NCBI GenBank assembly: GCA_022616415.1
Contig: JAKEEU010000283.1
Location: 1 to 33,856, forward strand
From: Candidatus Zhuqueibacterota bacterium
Lineage (GTDB): Bacteria > Zhuqueibacterota > Zhuqueibacteria > Zhuqueibacterales > Zhuqueibacteraceae
Direction of reading: 5' to 3'
Length of the DNA: 33,856 nucleotides
The number at the start of each line of letters is the position of its first letter. The first letter of the stretch is position 1. The notes under the pieces are model-generated. The model worked only from the letters and a program-made list of their open reading frames with translations. It made no database searches and was not told the DNA's origin. This document shows positions 7,629-15,146 of the stretch, piece by piece. Made by a program: the position numbers and the translations under genes.

Positions 7629-7913
7629 TTAGGCAGCAACCTGGCTCACTGGCACAGCGCGGCGAGGAGCAGGAGCGCCGCGTAACAATCCTTCTGTACT
7701 CAGATCTTCATCAATGTCCGGCCAGTGAATGCCATAACCGGCGCCAGATATTTGCCAATTTGCCCGTTGTTCGGGCGTTGCATGAAGCAGCCTGGGATAC
7801 CATACCAACGGCACGGTAATAGTGCACCCATCAATTAGGTCTACGGTTAAAGTGTCTTCAGAGGCGTGAACATCTTTGGCACGTGCGCCCGGTTTAATGC
7901 CCGAAGTAGTCAT
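7629..7913 (-). CDS. DUF2442 protein
   Basis: 94 residues, recognised as DUF2442 from the pattern L-x-V-D-L-x-D-G-x-T-I-x-V-P-L-x-W-Y-P-R-L, then EQRANW, then GYGIHWPDIDEDLS and GLLRG. Members are small proteins of unknown function, often paired with a DUF4160 gene and seen in toxin-antitoxin-rich neighbourhoods. No DUF4160 partner is visible here; the 107 bp upstream (7914-8020) contain no gene I can support. Lone members may be remnants of a pair. Confidence 0.85.
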   Translation of the reverse strand: MTTSGIKPGARAKDVHASEDTLTVDLIDGCTITVPLVWYPRLLHATPEQRANWQISGAGYGIHWPDIDEDLSTEGLLRGAPAPRRAVPVSQVAA

Positions 7914-8020
7914 ACCACGCCTCTAAAAATTCTTAAAACTGTGGGCATTATTCATGACTCCTTCTGATGCCATCAAGAATAAAAGCCAGATAACATCTAA
8001 ATCGTCTGCTTCGCCTAGCG

Positions 8021-8407
8021 CTATTTCAGTTTGTACGAAGGATAGGCTGGGGATTCTGGACGCGGCAATACTAATTGGCGTTGAGGATCCACAACCAAAT
8101 CAAGACTTTCTAACACTAGCTGACCAATGAGCGGCTCGCCTAAAATAGGGCCGACCAGACAATCGCAATGCGTCTTGCGATCTCCTATCAAAATGCTCAA
8201 AGGCCCGGCAACTTCCATTTCATCACGTGTTTCATTGGCGAGAGTAACGACCGCTTTGCCGGTTTTTGATATTCCAAGCTTGTCGATCACATCTCTTGGC
8301 AACATCAACATAACTGCGCCGGTATCTACCAAGCAGTCCACTTCAATAGGATGCACCTTTGACGCGATAGGATTTGCAACGATTGCTTTTGTGCGAACTT
8401 CGCCCAT
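8021..8407 (-). CDS. retropepsin-like aspartic protease (clan AA), copy 1
   Basis: Stand-alone single-domain protein of the retroviral-protease/pepsin superfamily. In the 128-residue product the catalytic DTGA motif is at about residues 28-31 (CLVDTGAVMLMLP), followed by a flap-like stretch and a second hydrophobic-Gly element (LIGQLVLESLDLVVD). Like retropepsins it would need to dimerise to form an active site. The chosen start is the second of two close ATGs, because AAGGAG lies 6 nt before it but abuts the first. It lies 25 bp downstream of tal. Natural substrate unknown. Confidence 0.8.
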   Translation of the reverse strand: MGEVRTKAIVANPIASKVHPIEVDCLVDTGAVMLMLPRDVIDKLGISKTGKAVVTLANETRDEMEVAGPLSILIGDRKTHCDCLVGPILGEPLIGQLVLESLDLVVDPQRQLVLPRPESPAYPSYKLK

Positions 8408-8432
8408 CTGCATCTCCTTAATATCATAAATA

Positions 8433-9083
8433 TCATATCGTCTGCTTCGCCTTCTGCCAATCTTCCAGAAAACGCGCGATGCCGATATCCGTCAGCGGAT
8501 GGCTGAAGAGCTGGTCGAAAACTTTGGCCGGAACCGTGCCGATATCCGCGCCGGCGAGCGCCGCTTCGACGACGTGAACGGGGTGACGGAGGCTCGCGGC
8601 GAGCACTTCGGTCTCGAAATCATAGTTGTCGAAAATCGCCACGATCTGCCGCACCAAGTCCATGCCGATGTGGCTGATGTCATCCAACCGGCCGAGGAAT
8701 GGGCTGACGAAGGAGGCGCCGGCTTTGGCGGCGATCAAAGCTTGGCTGGGGCTGAAGATCAACGTCACGTTGGTGCGAATTTTCTCGTTCGAGAGCTTGC
8801 GCACGGCGACCATGCCTTCTTTGGTCATGGGAATTTTGACGACGATGTTAGGATGCAGCTTCGCCAGATCGCGGCCTTCACGGAGCATGCCTTCGGTGTC
8901 GAGCGAGACGACTTCGGCGTTGACCGGGCCGGGGACGACTTCGCAGATGTTGCGCAGAATGTCTTTAAAAGCGCCCTTCTCTTTGGCAATCAGCGAAGGG
9001 TTGGTGGTCACGCCATCGAGCAGGCCCATGGCCGCGACTTTTTTGATTTCATCGAGATTGGCGGTGTCGAGATAGAATTTCAT
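8433..9083 (-). CDS. tal: transaldolase / fructose-6-phosphate aldolase family protein (TalC type)
   Basis: Small (216-residue) class-I aldolase of the MipB/TalC group, catalysing dihydroxyacetone transfer in the non-oxidative pentose phosphate pathway. The Schiff-base lysine is Lys83 in IVVKIPMTKEG. The family blocks MKFYLDTANLDEI, GVTTNPSLIAKE and TLIFSPSQALIAAKAGASFVSPF are intact. GGAG lies about 8 nt before the ATG. Whether it is a true transaldolase or an F6P aldolase is not decidable from motifs alone. The preceding retropepsin-like gene overlaps its first 35 bp. Confidence 0.94.
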   Translation of the reverse strand: MKFYLDTANLDEIKKVAAMGLLDGVTTNPSLIAKEKGAFKDILRNICEVVPGPVNAEVVSLDTEGMLREGRDLAKLHPNIVVKIPMTKEGMVAVRKLSNEKIRTNVTLIFSPSQALIAAKAGASFVSPFLGRLDDISHIGMDLVRQIVAIFDNYDFETEVLAASLRHPVHVVEAALAGADIGTVPAKVFDQLFSHPLTDIGIARFLEDWQKAKQTI

Positions 9084-9483
9084 TGTATGGTCTCCAAAAT
9101 TTTAGATCCATTCGTTTGATGTGAAGCAGCCGATGTCCCACCATATCAACAACGGCTTGACTTTGCTCAAGAACGATGTAACCAATAAGTGGCTCATAAA
9201 CACCATCATTGGGCTTCATATCCAAGAATAGAACTTCTGTAAAAATTGGTCGAAATCCTGCAATTTGCATTTTAACCGGACCATATATTTCGCCCCAGAC
9301 CGGTTCTTGGGTTGCTGTTTCCAATTCAATTTTTTGTAGAAATTCGAGGTTGCCAAGACGATCTTTCCATGCACTTGGCAAGGTCAGATATGAAGCGCCG
9401 GTATCGATCAAAGCATCAGATTGGATGCTTTTGGTTGGATCGACGGCATTTTCTATTTTGACCGATGTGATGATTCTTCCCAT
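9049..9483 (-). CDS. retropepsin-like aspartic protease (clan AA), copy 2
   Basis: A second stand-alone DTGA protein (144 residues). The active-site motif is ALIDTGASYLTLP near residue 27, and a later PLIGYIVLEQSQAVVDM matches the second conserved element of copy 1 (PLIGQLVLESLDLVVD). Overall similarity to copy 1 is modest outside these motifs, so it is not a recent duplicate. The start used is the ATG at 9483, 5 bp after the YafQ-like stop; a TTG at 9495 is possible. Its 3' end overlaps tal by 35 bp, which couples it to tal and the toxin-antitoxin pair on one transcript. Confidence 0.78.
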   Translation of the reverse strand: MGRIITSVKIENAVDPTKSIQSDALIDTGASYLTLPSAWKDRLGNLEFLQKIELETATQEPVWGEIYGPVKMQIAGFRPIFTEVLFLDMKPNDGVYEPLIGYIVLEQSQAVVDMVGHRLLHIKRMDLKFWRPYNEILSRHRQSR

Positions 9484-9487
9484 AACT

Positions 9488-9757
9488 CTATTCAAATAAA
9501 TCTGCGTGTGTGCCAGTTCTAATCAAAACGACTTCGCTTTCTCCCAACTCATAGATTAACAGCCAATCCGGAGCAATGTGGCATTCTTGTGAGCCTTTGT
9601 ATTCTCCAACCAGCAAATGATCGCGATGCTTCAGGTCAAGTTTTTGTCCGCCGGCAAGTTTCTCAATGATATTTTTGAACTCACTGAAGTCCTTGCCACG
9701 CCTCTGCATGCGCTTGACATCCTTCTTGAATTGTGAAGTTTGTCTGGTTGCTCTCAT
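9488..9757 (-). CDS. YafQ/RelE-family mRNA interferase toxin
   Basis: 89-residue RelE-superfamily toxin of the YafQ group, which cuts mRNA on the ribosome. The signature HRDHLLVGEYKGSQECHIAPD followed by WLLIYE and RTGTHADLF is intact. The residues matching the E. coli YafQ catalytic set are all present: His47, His60, Asp64 and His84. The start ATG overlaps the antitoxin stop as ATGA, a tight coupling typical of dinJ-yafQ. It should be functional. Confidence 0.95.
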   Translation of the reverse strand: MRATRQTSQFKKDVKRMQRRGKDFSEFKNIIEKLAGGQKLDLKHRDHLLVGEYKGSQECHIAPDWLLIYELGESEVVLIRTGTHADLFE

Positions 9758-10020
9758 CAGATGTTCAAGCTTTCAAAGAGCTCTTGTGGGCTATTAAAAC
9801 TCTCAAGATTACGTCGCGCTTTAGCATCATCTAACGCTTTTCGTGTGGCTCGATTCGGGATTTTAGCCTGAAAAGGCAAGCCATTTTTCGCGCCAACCAC
9901 CTGTTCGTAAAACAGTGTGATCGCTTGCGTCGTCGTCAACCCAAGTCGCTTAAATACTCGCTCCGCATTATTCTTGAGCTTGGGATCAATTCTTGCTGAA
10001 ATAATTGCGGTTTTACTCAT
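9757..10020 (-). CDS. RelB/DinJ-family antitoxin
   Basis: 87-residue ribbon-helix-helix antitoxin, cognate to the YafQ-like toxin. The N-terminal TAIISARIDPKLKNNAERV and the RLGLTTTQAITLFYEQV segment are the DinJ/RelB DNA-binding and dimerisation region; the C-terminal ARRNLESFNSPQELFESLNI would wrap the toxin. The start chosen is the ATG at 10020, with GAAAGGTG 7 nt upstream; a GTG 9 nt earlier is in frame but less likely. Such antitoxins autoregulate their own promoter. Confidence 0.95.
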   Translation of the reverse strand: MSKTAIISARIDPKLKNNAERVFKRLGLTTTQAITLFYEQVVGAKNGLPFQAKIPNRATRKALDDAKARRNLESFNSPQELFESLNI

Positions 10021-10032
10021 GAGTATCACCTT

Positions 10033-10782
10033 TCAATAAAACACCTTCTCCAAAAATAACCCGTGCGGCGGCGCGGTGAAGCTGGCCTCGGTGCGCTTCC
10101 GGCTTTCGAGAATTTCTTTCACTCGCGCCGGCGTGAGCTTGCCGCGGCCGACGTCGATCATGGTGCCGACGATGATCCGCACCATGCTGCGCAAGAAGCG
10201 GTTGGCGCGAATGATCAGCTTGAGGCGCTCGCCGGTGTCTTCCCACTCGATCAGCTCGACGCGGCTCAAATAATGCGGGTCCTCGGTGCTCGTGTCGCAG
10301 AAGGCACGGAAATCATGCTCGCCCAGCAAATGCTGCGAGGCCTCGCGCATGGCCGCCACCTCAAGCGGAAATTTGCAGAAGAACGCATAATGCCGGCCCA
10401 CGGCCACCGGAAATCGGCTGAGCACATAGAAATACTGGCGGCGCACCGCACTGAAACGCGCGTGAAAATCCGGCAGCGCCAACTCGACGATTTTGACGAC
10501 CACGTCGTGATCAAGAATGCCATTCAAAGAACGCGGAATATCTTTCAAAGGAAGCTCAACTGCCGAGTGAAAATTGATCACCTGCCCCAGCGCGTGCACG
10601 CCGGAATCCGTCCGCCCGGCCACGTTCACGCGAATCGCTTCGCGAAAAAGAATTTGCAGCGCCCGCTCCACCTCGCCCTGAACCGTTCGCATTCCCGGCT
10701 GGAGTTGCCAACCGTAGAATTTGCTGCCGTCGTATTCGAGGGTGAGCTTGTAGTTAAAAATCGCCGGCTCTTCCACTGACAC
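10033..10782 (-). CDS. truA: tRNA pseudouridine synthase A
   Basis: Modifies uridines 38-40 in the anticodon arm of many tRNAs. 249 residues, normal length. The catalytic aspartate is Asp59 in VAGRTDSGVHALGQ; the YDGSKFYGWQLQP opening and the C-terminal FLRSMVRIIVGTMIDVGRGKL block are standard. It lies only 12 bp upstream of the antitoxin gene on the same strand, so the toxin-antitoxin pair may be partly co-transcribed with it. Start MSVEEP is reasonable. Confidence 0.97.
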   Translation of the reverse strand: MSVEEPAIFNYKLTLEYDGSKFYGWQLQPGMRTVQGEVERALQILFREAIRVNVAGRTDSGVHALGQVINFHSAVELPLKDIPRSLNGILDHDVVVKIVELALPDFHARFSAVRRQYFYVLSRFPVAVGRHYAFFCKFPLEVAAMREASQHLLGEHDFRAFCDTSTEDPHYLSRVELIEWEDTGERLKLIIRANRFLRSMVRIIVGTMIDVGRGKLTPARVKEILESRKRTEASFTAPPHGLFLEKVFY

Positions 10783-10828
10783 ATCTCTTTAAAATACGTC
10801 GCGCAAAAAAACGTTTCACTATCGCTAT

Positions 10829-11472
10829 TTATCCCCCCTTTTCCTTCCACATCGGATTAACTTGCAACCACCCCGACACTAACGCTGTATAATCATTGAA
10901 CTGCAAATCTTTCATCGTCAACCCGATCTTTTTGCAAAGCCCTGGAAGCTGCCGACGAAACTTTTGATAACGATTGTAAATGTAATCGGCGTTCGGCAAT
11001 ATTTGATCCGTCGCTTCAGGGTTCCGATGCAGCCAATTACGAACACAACGAATCGCCTCTCTTTTTTGGTTATGGTGCGCTTGAATATCTTGGCCGGCAA
11101 TATCAGAGCAGAATTTTTGATATCGATAAGGCTCACGATCAAGGGCGAGCGCTCTTTTGTTGCGATGACGCGCAACGCCGAATCTTTTCGCGCCGAGAAA
11201 TATGCCGAGCTCGAGCGGCATATTAAATCGCGGTAAATGATTTCTTTCGTCTAAACTGTCCGTGAGATATCATGGATTCCATATTTGCTCTCAGCGATAA
11301 GCTGATACAACTTTTGAATCCGAACTTCTGTCGCGTCTTCACTTTCCAAGGTTGATCTAGCTACGAAGCCACAGTCGTGAACCGCAAAAATCAACGCCTC
11401 GAAAATAGGTTTATAGGCTTCGTCAAAAGGAACATTCAGAAAAATAGAAACATCATATCTCATCCGGGCCAT
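10829..11472 (-). pseudogene. conserved TIR/nucleoside-deoxyribosyltransferase-like protein, frameshifted
   Basis: Two frames join into one protein if a single T is restored in the minus-strand run at about 11253-11255. The first (11472 to 11251) begins MARMRYDVSIFLNVPFDEAY and ends GIHDISRTV-stop. The second continues LDERNHLPRFNMPLELGIFL and runs to 10829. Restored length is about 214 residues. The front half has strand-helix alternation and the IHDIS...FNMPLELGIFLGAKRFG pattern, which resembles the nucleoside-deoxyribosyltransferase/TIR-like fold (a Glu in an ELGI helix start); the back half looks helical. I recall close relatives as intact conserved hypotheticals but cannot name a function. 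The indel may be a real mutation or an assembly error. Confidence 0.7.
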
Positions 11473-11502
11473 CGATACTCTCTTTCTCGGTTTTTCGTTA
11501 CT

Positions 11503-11772
11503 TCAGGCCTTTTTAGCAGCTCTTATTCCTTTGGCTGCGGTTTTTCTTGCAACATTTGAACCGTTACGAAGGCCTTTTGGGGGAAGCTTGGATTTGGACC
11601 AAATTTCTGTGTAACCCGCTTTGTCCCACCTGTTGATCACGTTACGACGGCCTTTTTTGGGAAGCTTGGATTTGGACTGACGCTCAAGCTCCAGAGCGCG
11701 CACGGCCTGCATAACTTCGTCTACGGTTATACGTCCTTGGACCGCAGGATCTTTTATGGTTCTATAACGCAT
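11503..11772 (-). CDS. small basic repeat protein, unknown function
   Basis: 89-residue basic protein with AGGAGA about 7 nt before the ATG at 11772. The N-terminal half reads as a short helical region (ITVDEVMQAVRALELERQ). It is followed by two copies of a 26-residue unit beginning SKSKLPKKG or SKSKLPPKG, then a Lys/Ala tail (KTAAKGIRAAKKA) resembling histone-H1-like tails. It ends 30 bp before the TIR/NDT-like gene, so the two probably form an operon. I do not recognise a family; nucleic-acid binding is a guess from charge alone. Confidence 0.65.
   Translation of the reverse strand: MRYRTIKDPAVQGRITVDEVMQAVRALELERQSKSKLPKKGRRNVINRWDKAGYTEIWSKSKLPPKGLRNGSNVARKTAAKGIRAAKKA
11562..11677. repeat. 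two direct copies of a 38-bp sequence within the basic protein gene
   Basis: About 38 bp at 11562-11599 (CGTTACGAAGGCC...GGGAAGCTTGGATTTGGAC) recurs at 11640-11677 with few differences, giving a 78-bp (26-codon) period. This is the DNA form of the SKSKLPxKGxRN repeat in the protein. The high DNA identity points to a recent internal duplication. Confidence 0.85.
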
Positions 11773-11856
11773 TGTCGTTCTCCTTTGCAATAAAATATCT
11801 CGTTAAGCGTTCCCCCGTCATTTTCGCAAAAAAGACGCTGACGCCAGGCAAACGTT

Positions 11857-12744
11857 TCAAAATGACGGCAATTTTTCAAAAACAACCGTCAGCATCACAC
11901 AAACCAGAACACTCGTCGCCATCCAAAAATCCCGGCTCGCAAAACGCATCTCCCGAAAAGGAACTCTCCCAGTGCTGCCGCGATAGCATCTCGCTTCCAT
12001 CGCAATCGCCAAATCATCGGCGCGGTGAAACGTCGCCACCATGAGCGGAACCAGCAACGGCACCAACGCCTGCACGCGCGCCAGCAGCGATCCGGAGAAA
12101 TGCGCGCCGCGCGAGAGCTGCGCCCGGTGAATCCGCTCGGCCTCGTCGATAATCGCCGGCACGAAACGCAGCGCCAGCGTCGTCATAAACGCCAGCTCGT
12201 GAACCGGCACGCGCCAACGCTGCAAAGGTTTTAACAAACGCTCGAGGCCGTCGGTCAAGTCCGTGGGCACGGTGGTAAATGAAAGGACGCCGGTTATGAT
12301 GATCAACAGCGCCAAACGCAGCGAATATTTAAATCCCATGAGCGCACCGGCCCATGAAATGGAAATGCCCCACACACGAAACCGGGGGTCCGTACCAACG
12401 TTATTCAAGCTTTGTGCTTCGGCATTTAAACCGGGGCTCAATGCGTGCAAAGCGATCGTAATCGCGAAAAGCCACAGGAAGGCGCGCAGGTTGCGCAAGA
12501 ACAATTTTGGCGGCAATTGGGTTCGTTGCACGGCCACCGCCACCGCCAAAATCCAAAAACCCAGGGCAGGCCAGGATTCAACCCACATCAGCAATGACAT
12601 CACCGAAACGCTCGCCAGCAACTTCAGCCGTGGATCAAGCCGGTGCACGCTCGATTGTCCCGGAAAATATTGCCCCAGCGTGAGCTTGCGGCTGATAAAC
12701 GATCGCCGGCCCCGCTTTTGCGGGACGCTCGGAGATTTTGTCAT
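11857..12744 (-). CDS. energy-coupling factor transporter T component (EcfT/CbiQ family)
   Basis: Membrane scaffold of an ECF-type vitamin/metal importer, which couples ATPases to a substrate-binding S subunit. 295 residues with about five to six hydrophobic segments. The N-terminal HRLDPRLKLL is diagnostic, and the two cytoplasmic coupling helices are visible: AQLSRGAHF (about 208-216) and MEARCYRGSTGR (about 249-260, with Cys in place of the usual Gly). No EcfA ATPase or S component is in the window, so the substrate is unknown. It faces away from the OPT gene across a 405-bp intergenic region. Confidence 0.9.
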   Translation of the reverse strand: MTKSPSVPQKRGRRSFISRKLTLGQYFPGQSSVHRLDPRLKLLASVSVMSLLMWVESWPALGFWILAVAVAVQRTQLPPKLFLRNLRAFLWLFAITIALHALSPGLNAEAQSLNNVGTDPRFRVWGISISWAGALMGFKYSLRLALLIIITGVLSFTTVPTDLTDGLERLLKPLQRWRVPVHELAFMTTLALRFVPAIIDEAERIHRAQLSRGAHFSGSLLARVQALVPLLVPLMVATFHRADDLAIAMEARCYRGSTGRVPFREMRFASRDFWMATSVLVCVMLTVVFEKLPSF

Positions 12745-12760
12745 AAAGTCTGGCCTCTAC

Positions 12761-12792
12761 CCGGATTTAAGGCAAATATTCAGCAAATCCGG
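12761..12792 (-). promoter_or_regulatory. hairpin in the ecfT leader
   Basis: CCGGATTT at 12761-12768 and AAATCCGG at 12785-12792 form a perfect 8-bp stem with a 16-nt loop, ending 16 bp before the ecfT start codon at 12744 and close to its likely ribosome-binding site (AGAGG). It could affect translation. It does not match a riboswitch I can name. Confidence 0.4.
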
Positions 12793-12911
12793 GGTATAAC
12801 CTCATGGTCTGGCGTATTTTGACGTTTCAATATAAGAATTTTTTCGGCAAAATCAAACAAAAAACTCACAGCAAAAGGCGCTTAATAAATCTTATAACCG
12901 CCATTTTTCAC

Positions 12912-12940
12912 TTGACTTTTTGCCGGATTCATAATATTTT
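12912..12940 (+). promoter_or_regulatory. candidate sigma70-type promoter for the OPT transporter
   Basis: TTGACT at 12912-12917, a 17-nt spacer, and TATTTT at 12935-12940, in an AT-rich stretch upstream of the OPT gene. The match is good but FCB bacteria often use other promoter consensus, so this is tentative. It would give a leader of about 200 nt containing two hairpins. Confidence 0.4.
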
Positions 12941-13012
12941 GACAATCGTTTAATAACTGGCGCGTATTCAAGCCGATAAAGGCATTTTTATTAAATATTT
13001 ATGTTCATGTCA

Positions 13013-13074
13013 ATCCATCTGCTTCAAAGCGCGCAGGTGGATTCAACAAAGTTAGGCGGCAAGCAATTTCCGCC
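13013..13074 (+). promoter_or_regulatory. two hairpins in the OPT gene leader
   Basis: Stem 1 pairs ATCCATCTGC (13013-13022) with GCAGGTGGAT (13033-13042), 10 bp including one G-U pair. Stem 2 pairs GGCGG (13055-13059) with CCGCC (13070-13074). No T-run follows either, so they are not clear terminators; a structured 5' leader is possible. The rest of 12745-13149 shows no gene. Confidence 0.4.
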
Positions 13075-13149
13075 ACCCAAGATTGGTATTTGAACAAGAG
13101 TGGCATCTACTTTATTAAGAAACTAACTTGATAGAGAGGGAGGTTCAGC

Positions 13150-15141
13150 ATGTCAGAAGCAAAAGCGGCAGAAACCAAATTCAAGCCCTACATTCCGGCT
13201 GATCAAGCTCCGCCGGAGTTCACGGCCAAAGCCATTATTCTCGGCGCGATTTTTGGCCTGATTTTCGGCGCCGCGACGGTTTATCTGGCGCTGCGCGCCG
13301 GCCTCACCGTATCAGCCTCCATCCCCATCGCGGTCCTGGCCATCGCCGTGTTCAAGCGTTTCGGCAAATCCACCATTCTCGAAAACAACATCGTGCAAAC
13401 TATCGGCTCCGCCGGTGAATCCGTGGCCGCGGGCGTGGCGTTCACGATTCCAGCGCTGATTTTTCTCGCGGGCGGCGAAGCGTTTTTCAACTACTTCAAT
13501 ATCTTCACGCTCGCGCTGGTGGGCGGCATTCTTGGCGTTCTCTTCATGGTGCCGCTGCGCCGCTCGCTGATTGTGAAAGAGCACGGCACGCTGCCTTATC
13601 CCGAAGGCACCGCCTGCGCCGAGGTCTTGATCGCCGGCGAAAAAGGCGGTTCGTTGGCGGGCAAAGTGTTTGCCGGATTGGGCATTGCGTTTCTTTATAA
13701 ATCCCTCATGAGCATCCTCGGTTTGTGGAAGGATGTGCCGGGCTATGCCATGTCACGCACCTCGGCATTTCCGAACGCCAGCGTGGCCGCGGAGATCACG
13801 CCGGAATATTTGGGCGTCGGCTACATCATCGGCCCGCGCATTGCCGGCGTGTTGGCGGCAGGTGGCGTGCTCACCTCGCTCGTGCTCGTGCCATTGATCA
13901 GTTTTATCGGCGACGCCTTGCCAATGTTTCTCAAACCCGGCATCAATGATCTGCTCATTTCGCAAATGACGCCGACGCAAGTTCGCCTCGGCTATGCGCG
14001 CTATATCGGCGCCGGTGCAGTGGCGGCCGCGGGCTTGATCACGCTCATTCGCACGCTGCCCACCATCGTGTCGGCGTTTCGCGACAGCTTCAAGAACTTG
14101 AAAGACGCGAAAGCCGGCGTGGCGCTGACGCGCACCGAACGCGACATTCCGATCACCTACGTCATCGTTGGCTCGATCGCCCTCGTGCTCATCGTTGCCG
14201 TGCTGCCTCAACTCCCCGGCACTTTCCCCGGCACGCTGCTGATGGGATTGCTGGTGGTGGTGTTTGGCTTTTTCTTCGTGACGGTCAGCTCGCGCATCGT
14301 CGGCATCATCGGCTCGTCGTCGAATCCCATTTCCGGCATGACCATCGCCACGTTGATGGCCACCTGCTTGATCTTTGTCGGCCTCGGCTGGACGGGCGAA
14401 ATCTATCAATCGCTTGCGCTGGCGGTCGGCGGCATCGTGTGCATCGCGGCAGCCAACGCCGGCGCCACGAGCCAGGATTTGAAAACCGGTTACATCGCCG
14501 GCGCGACGCCGATTTCCCAGCAGCTCGGCCTCGTCATCGGTGTGGTCGTCTCCACCTTCGTGATCGGTTGGACTTTGCAAACCATCGACAACTCAATGCA
14601 ATTCGAGGGCGTCCAGCATGCGATCGGCACGGATCGCTATGCCGCGCCGCAAGCCACGTTGATGGCGACGATCGTCAAGGGTTTGCTCGCACAAGATTTG
14701 CCGTGGGGGCTGGTGTTTGTCGGCATGTTCATCTCCGTGGTGGTTGAATTGTGCGGCGTGCGTTCGCTGTCATTCGCCGTCGGCGCATATTTGCCGCTTT
14801 CCACCACGGCGCCGATTTTCGTCGGCGGCTTGATGAAAGCGTTGGCCGATCGCATGGCAGGACACAAAGCTGGCCATGAAGAATCCGAAGTCAGCTCCGG
14901 CATGCTCTACAGCACCGGCCTCGTCGCCGGCGGTTCGCTCACCGGTGTGGCCATTGCGCTGCTCAGCGGCATTTCCACCACCAGCGCTGACGGCACAGAA
15001 ATTTCAATCTTGCGCTGGGTGCTGGATTTGGTCGGCGTTCATGGCTGGGAAAGTACGGGCGGTTGGGCAGACATCATCGGCATTATCTTCTTCGCAGGAT
15101 TGTGCTTCATGCTGCTCCGCGCCGCGCGGCAGAAGCTGTAG
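13150..15141 (+). CDS. OPT-family oligopeptide/metal-chelate transporter
   Basis: 663-residue integral membrane protein with about 14-16 hydrophobic segments. The OPT family imports peptides or metal-siderophore/nicotianamine complexes, driven by protons. Family marks include FGLIFGAATVYLALRAGLTV near the start, ENNIVQTIGSAGES, LPYPEGTACAEVL, and SSSNPISGMTIATL in the middle. A GGGAGG site precedes the ATG. It stands alone on the plus strand, divergent from ecfT, and ends in a 16-bp inverted repeat. The substrate cannot be told from sequence. Confidence 0.94.
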   Translation: MSEAKAAETKFKPYIPADQAPPEFTAKAIILGAIFGLIFGAATVYLALRAGLTVSASIPIAVLAIAVFKRFGKSTILENNIVQTIGSAGESVAAGVAFTIPALIFLAGGEAFFNYFNIFTLALVGGILGVLFMVPLRRSLIVKEHGTLPYPEGTACAEVLIAGEKGGSLAGKVFAGLGIAFLYKSLMSILGLWKDVPGYAMSRTSAFPNASVAAEITPEYLGVGYIIGPRIAGVLAAGGVLTSLVLVPLISFIGDALPMFLKPGINDLLISQMTPTQVRLGYARYIGAGAVAAAGLITLIRTLPTIVSAFRDSFKNLKDAKAGVALTRTERDIPITYVIVGSIALVLIVAVLPQLPGTFPGTLLMGLLVVVFGFFFVTVSSRIVGIIGSSSNPISGMTIATLMATCLIFVGLGWTGEIYQSLALAVGGIVCIAAANAGATSQDLKTGYIAGATPISQQLGLVIGVVVSTFVIGWTLQTIDNSMQFEGVQHAIGTDRYAAPQATLMATIVKGLLAQDLPWGLVFVGMFISVVVELCGVRSLSFAVGAYLPLSTTAPIFVGGLMKALADRMAGHKAGHEESEVSSGMLYSTGLVAGGSLTGVAIALLSGISTTSADGTEISILRWVLDLVGVHGWESTGGWADIIGIIFFAGLCFMLLRAARQKL

Positions 15142-15146
15142 GCGGC

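Noticed and set aside
10964..11236. 90-codon plus-strand frame opposite the TIR/NDT-like gene
   Set aside because: It lies antisense to conserved coding sequence, with no ribosome-binding site and no domain.
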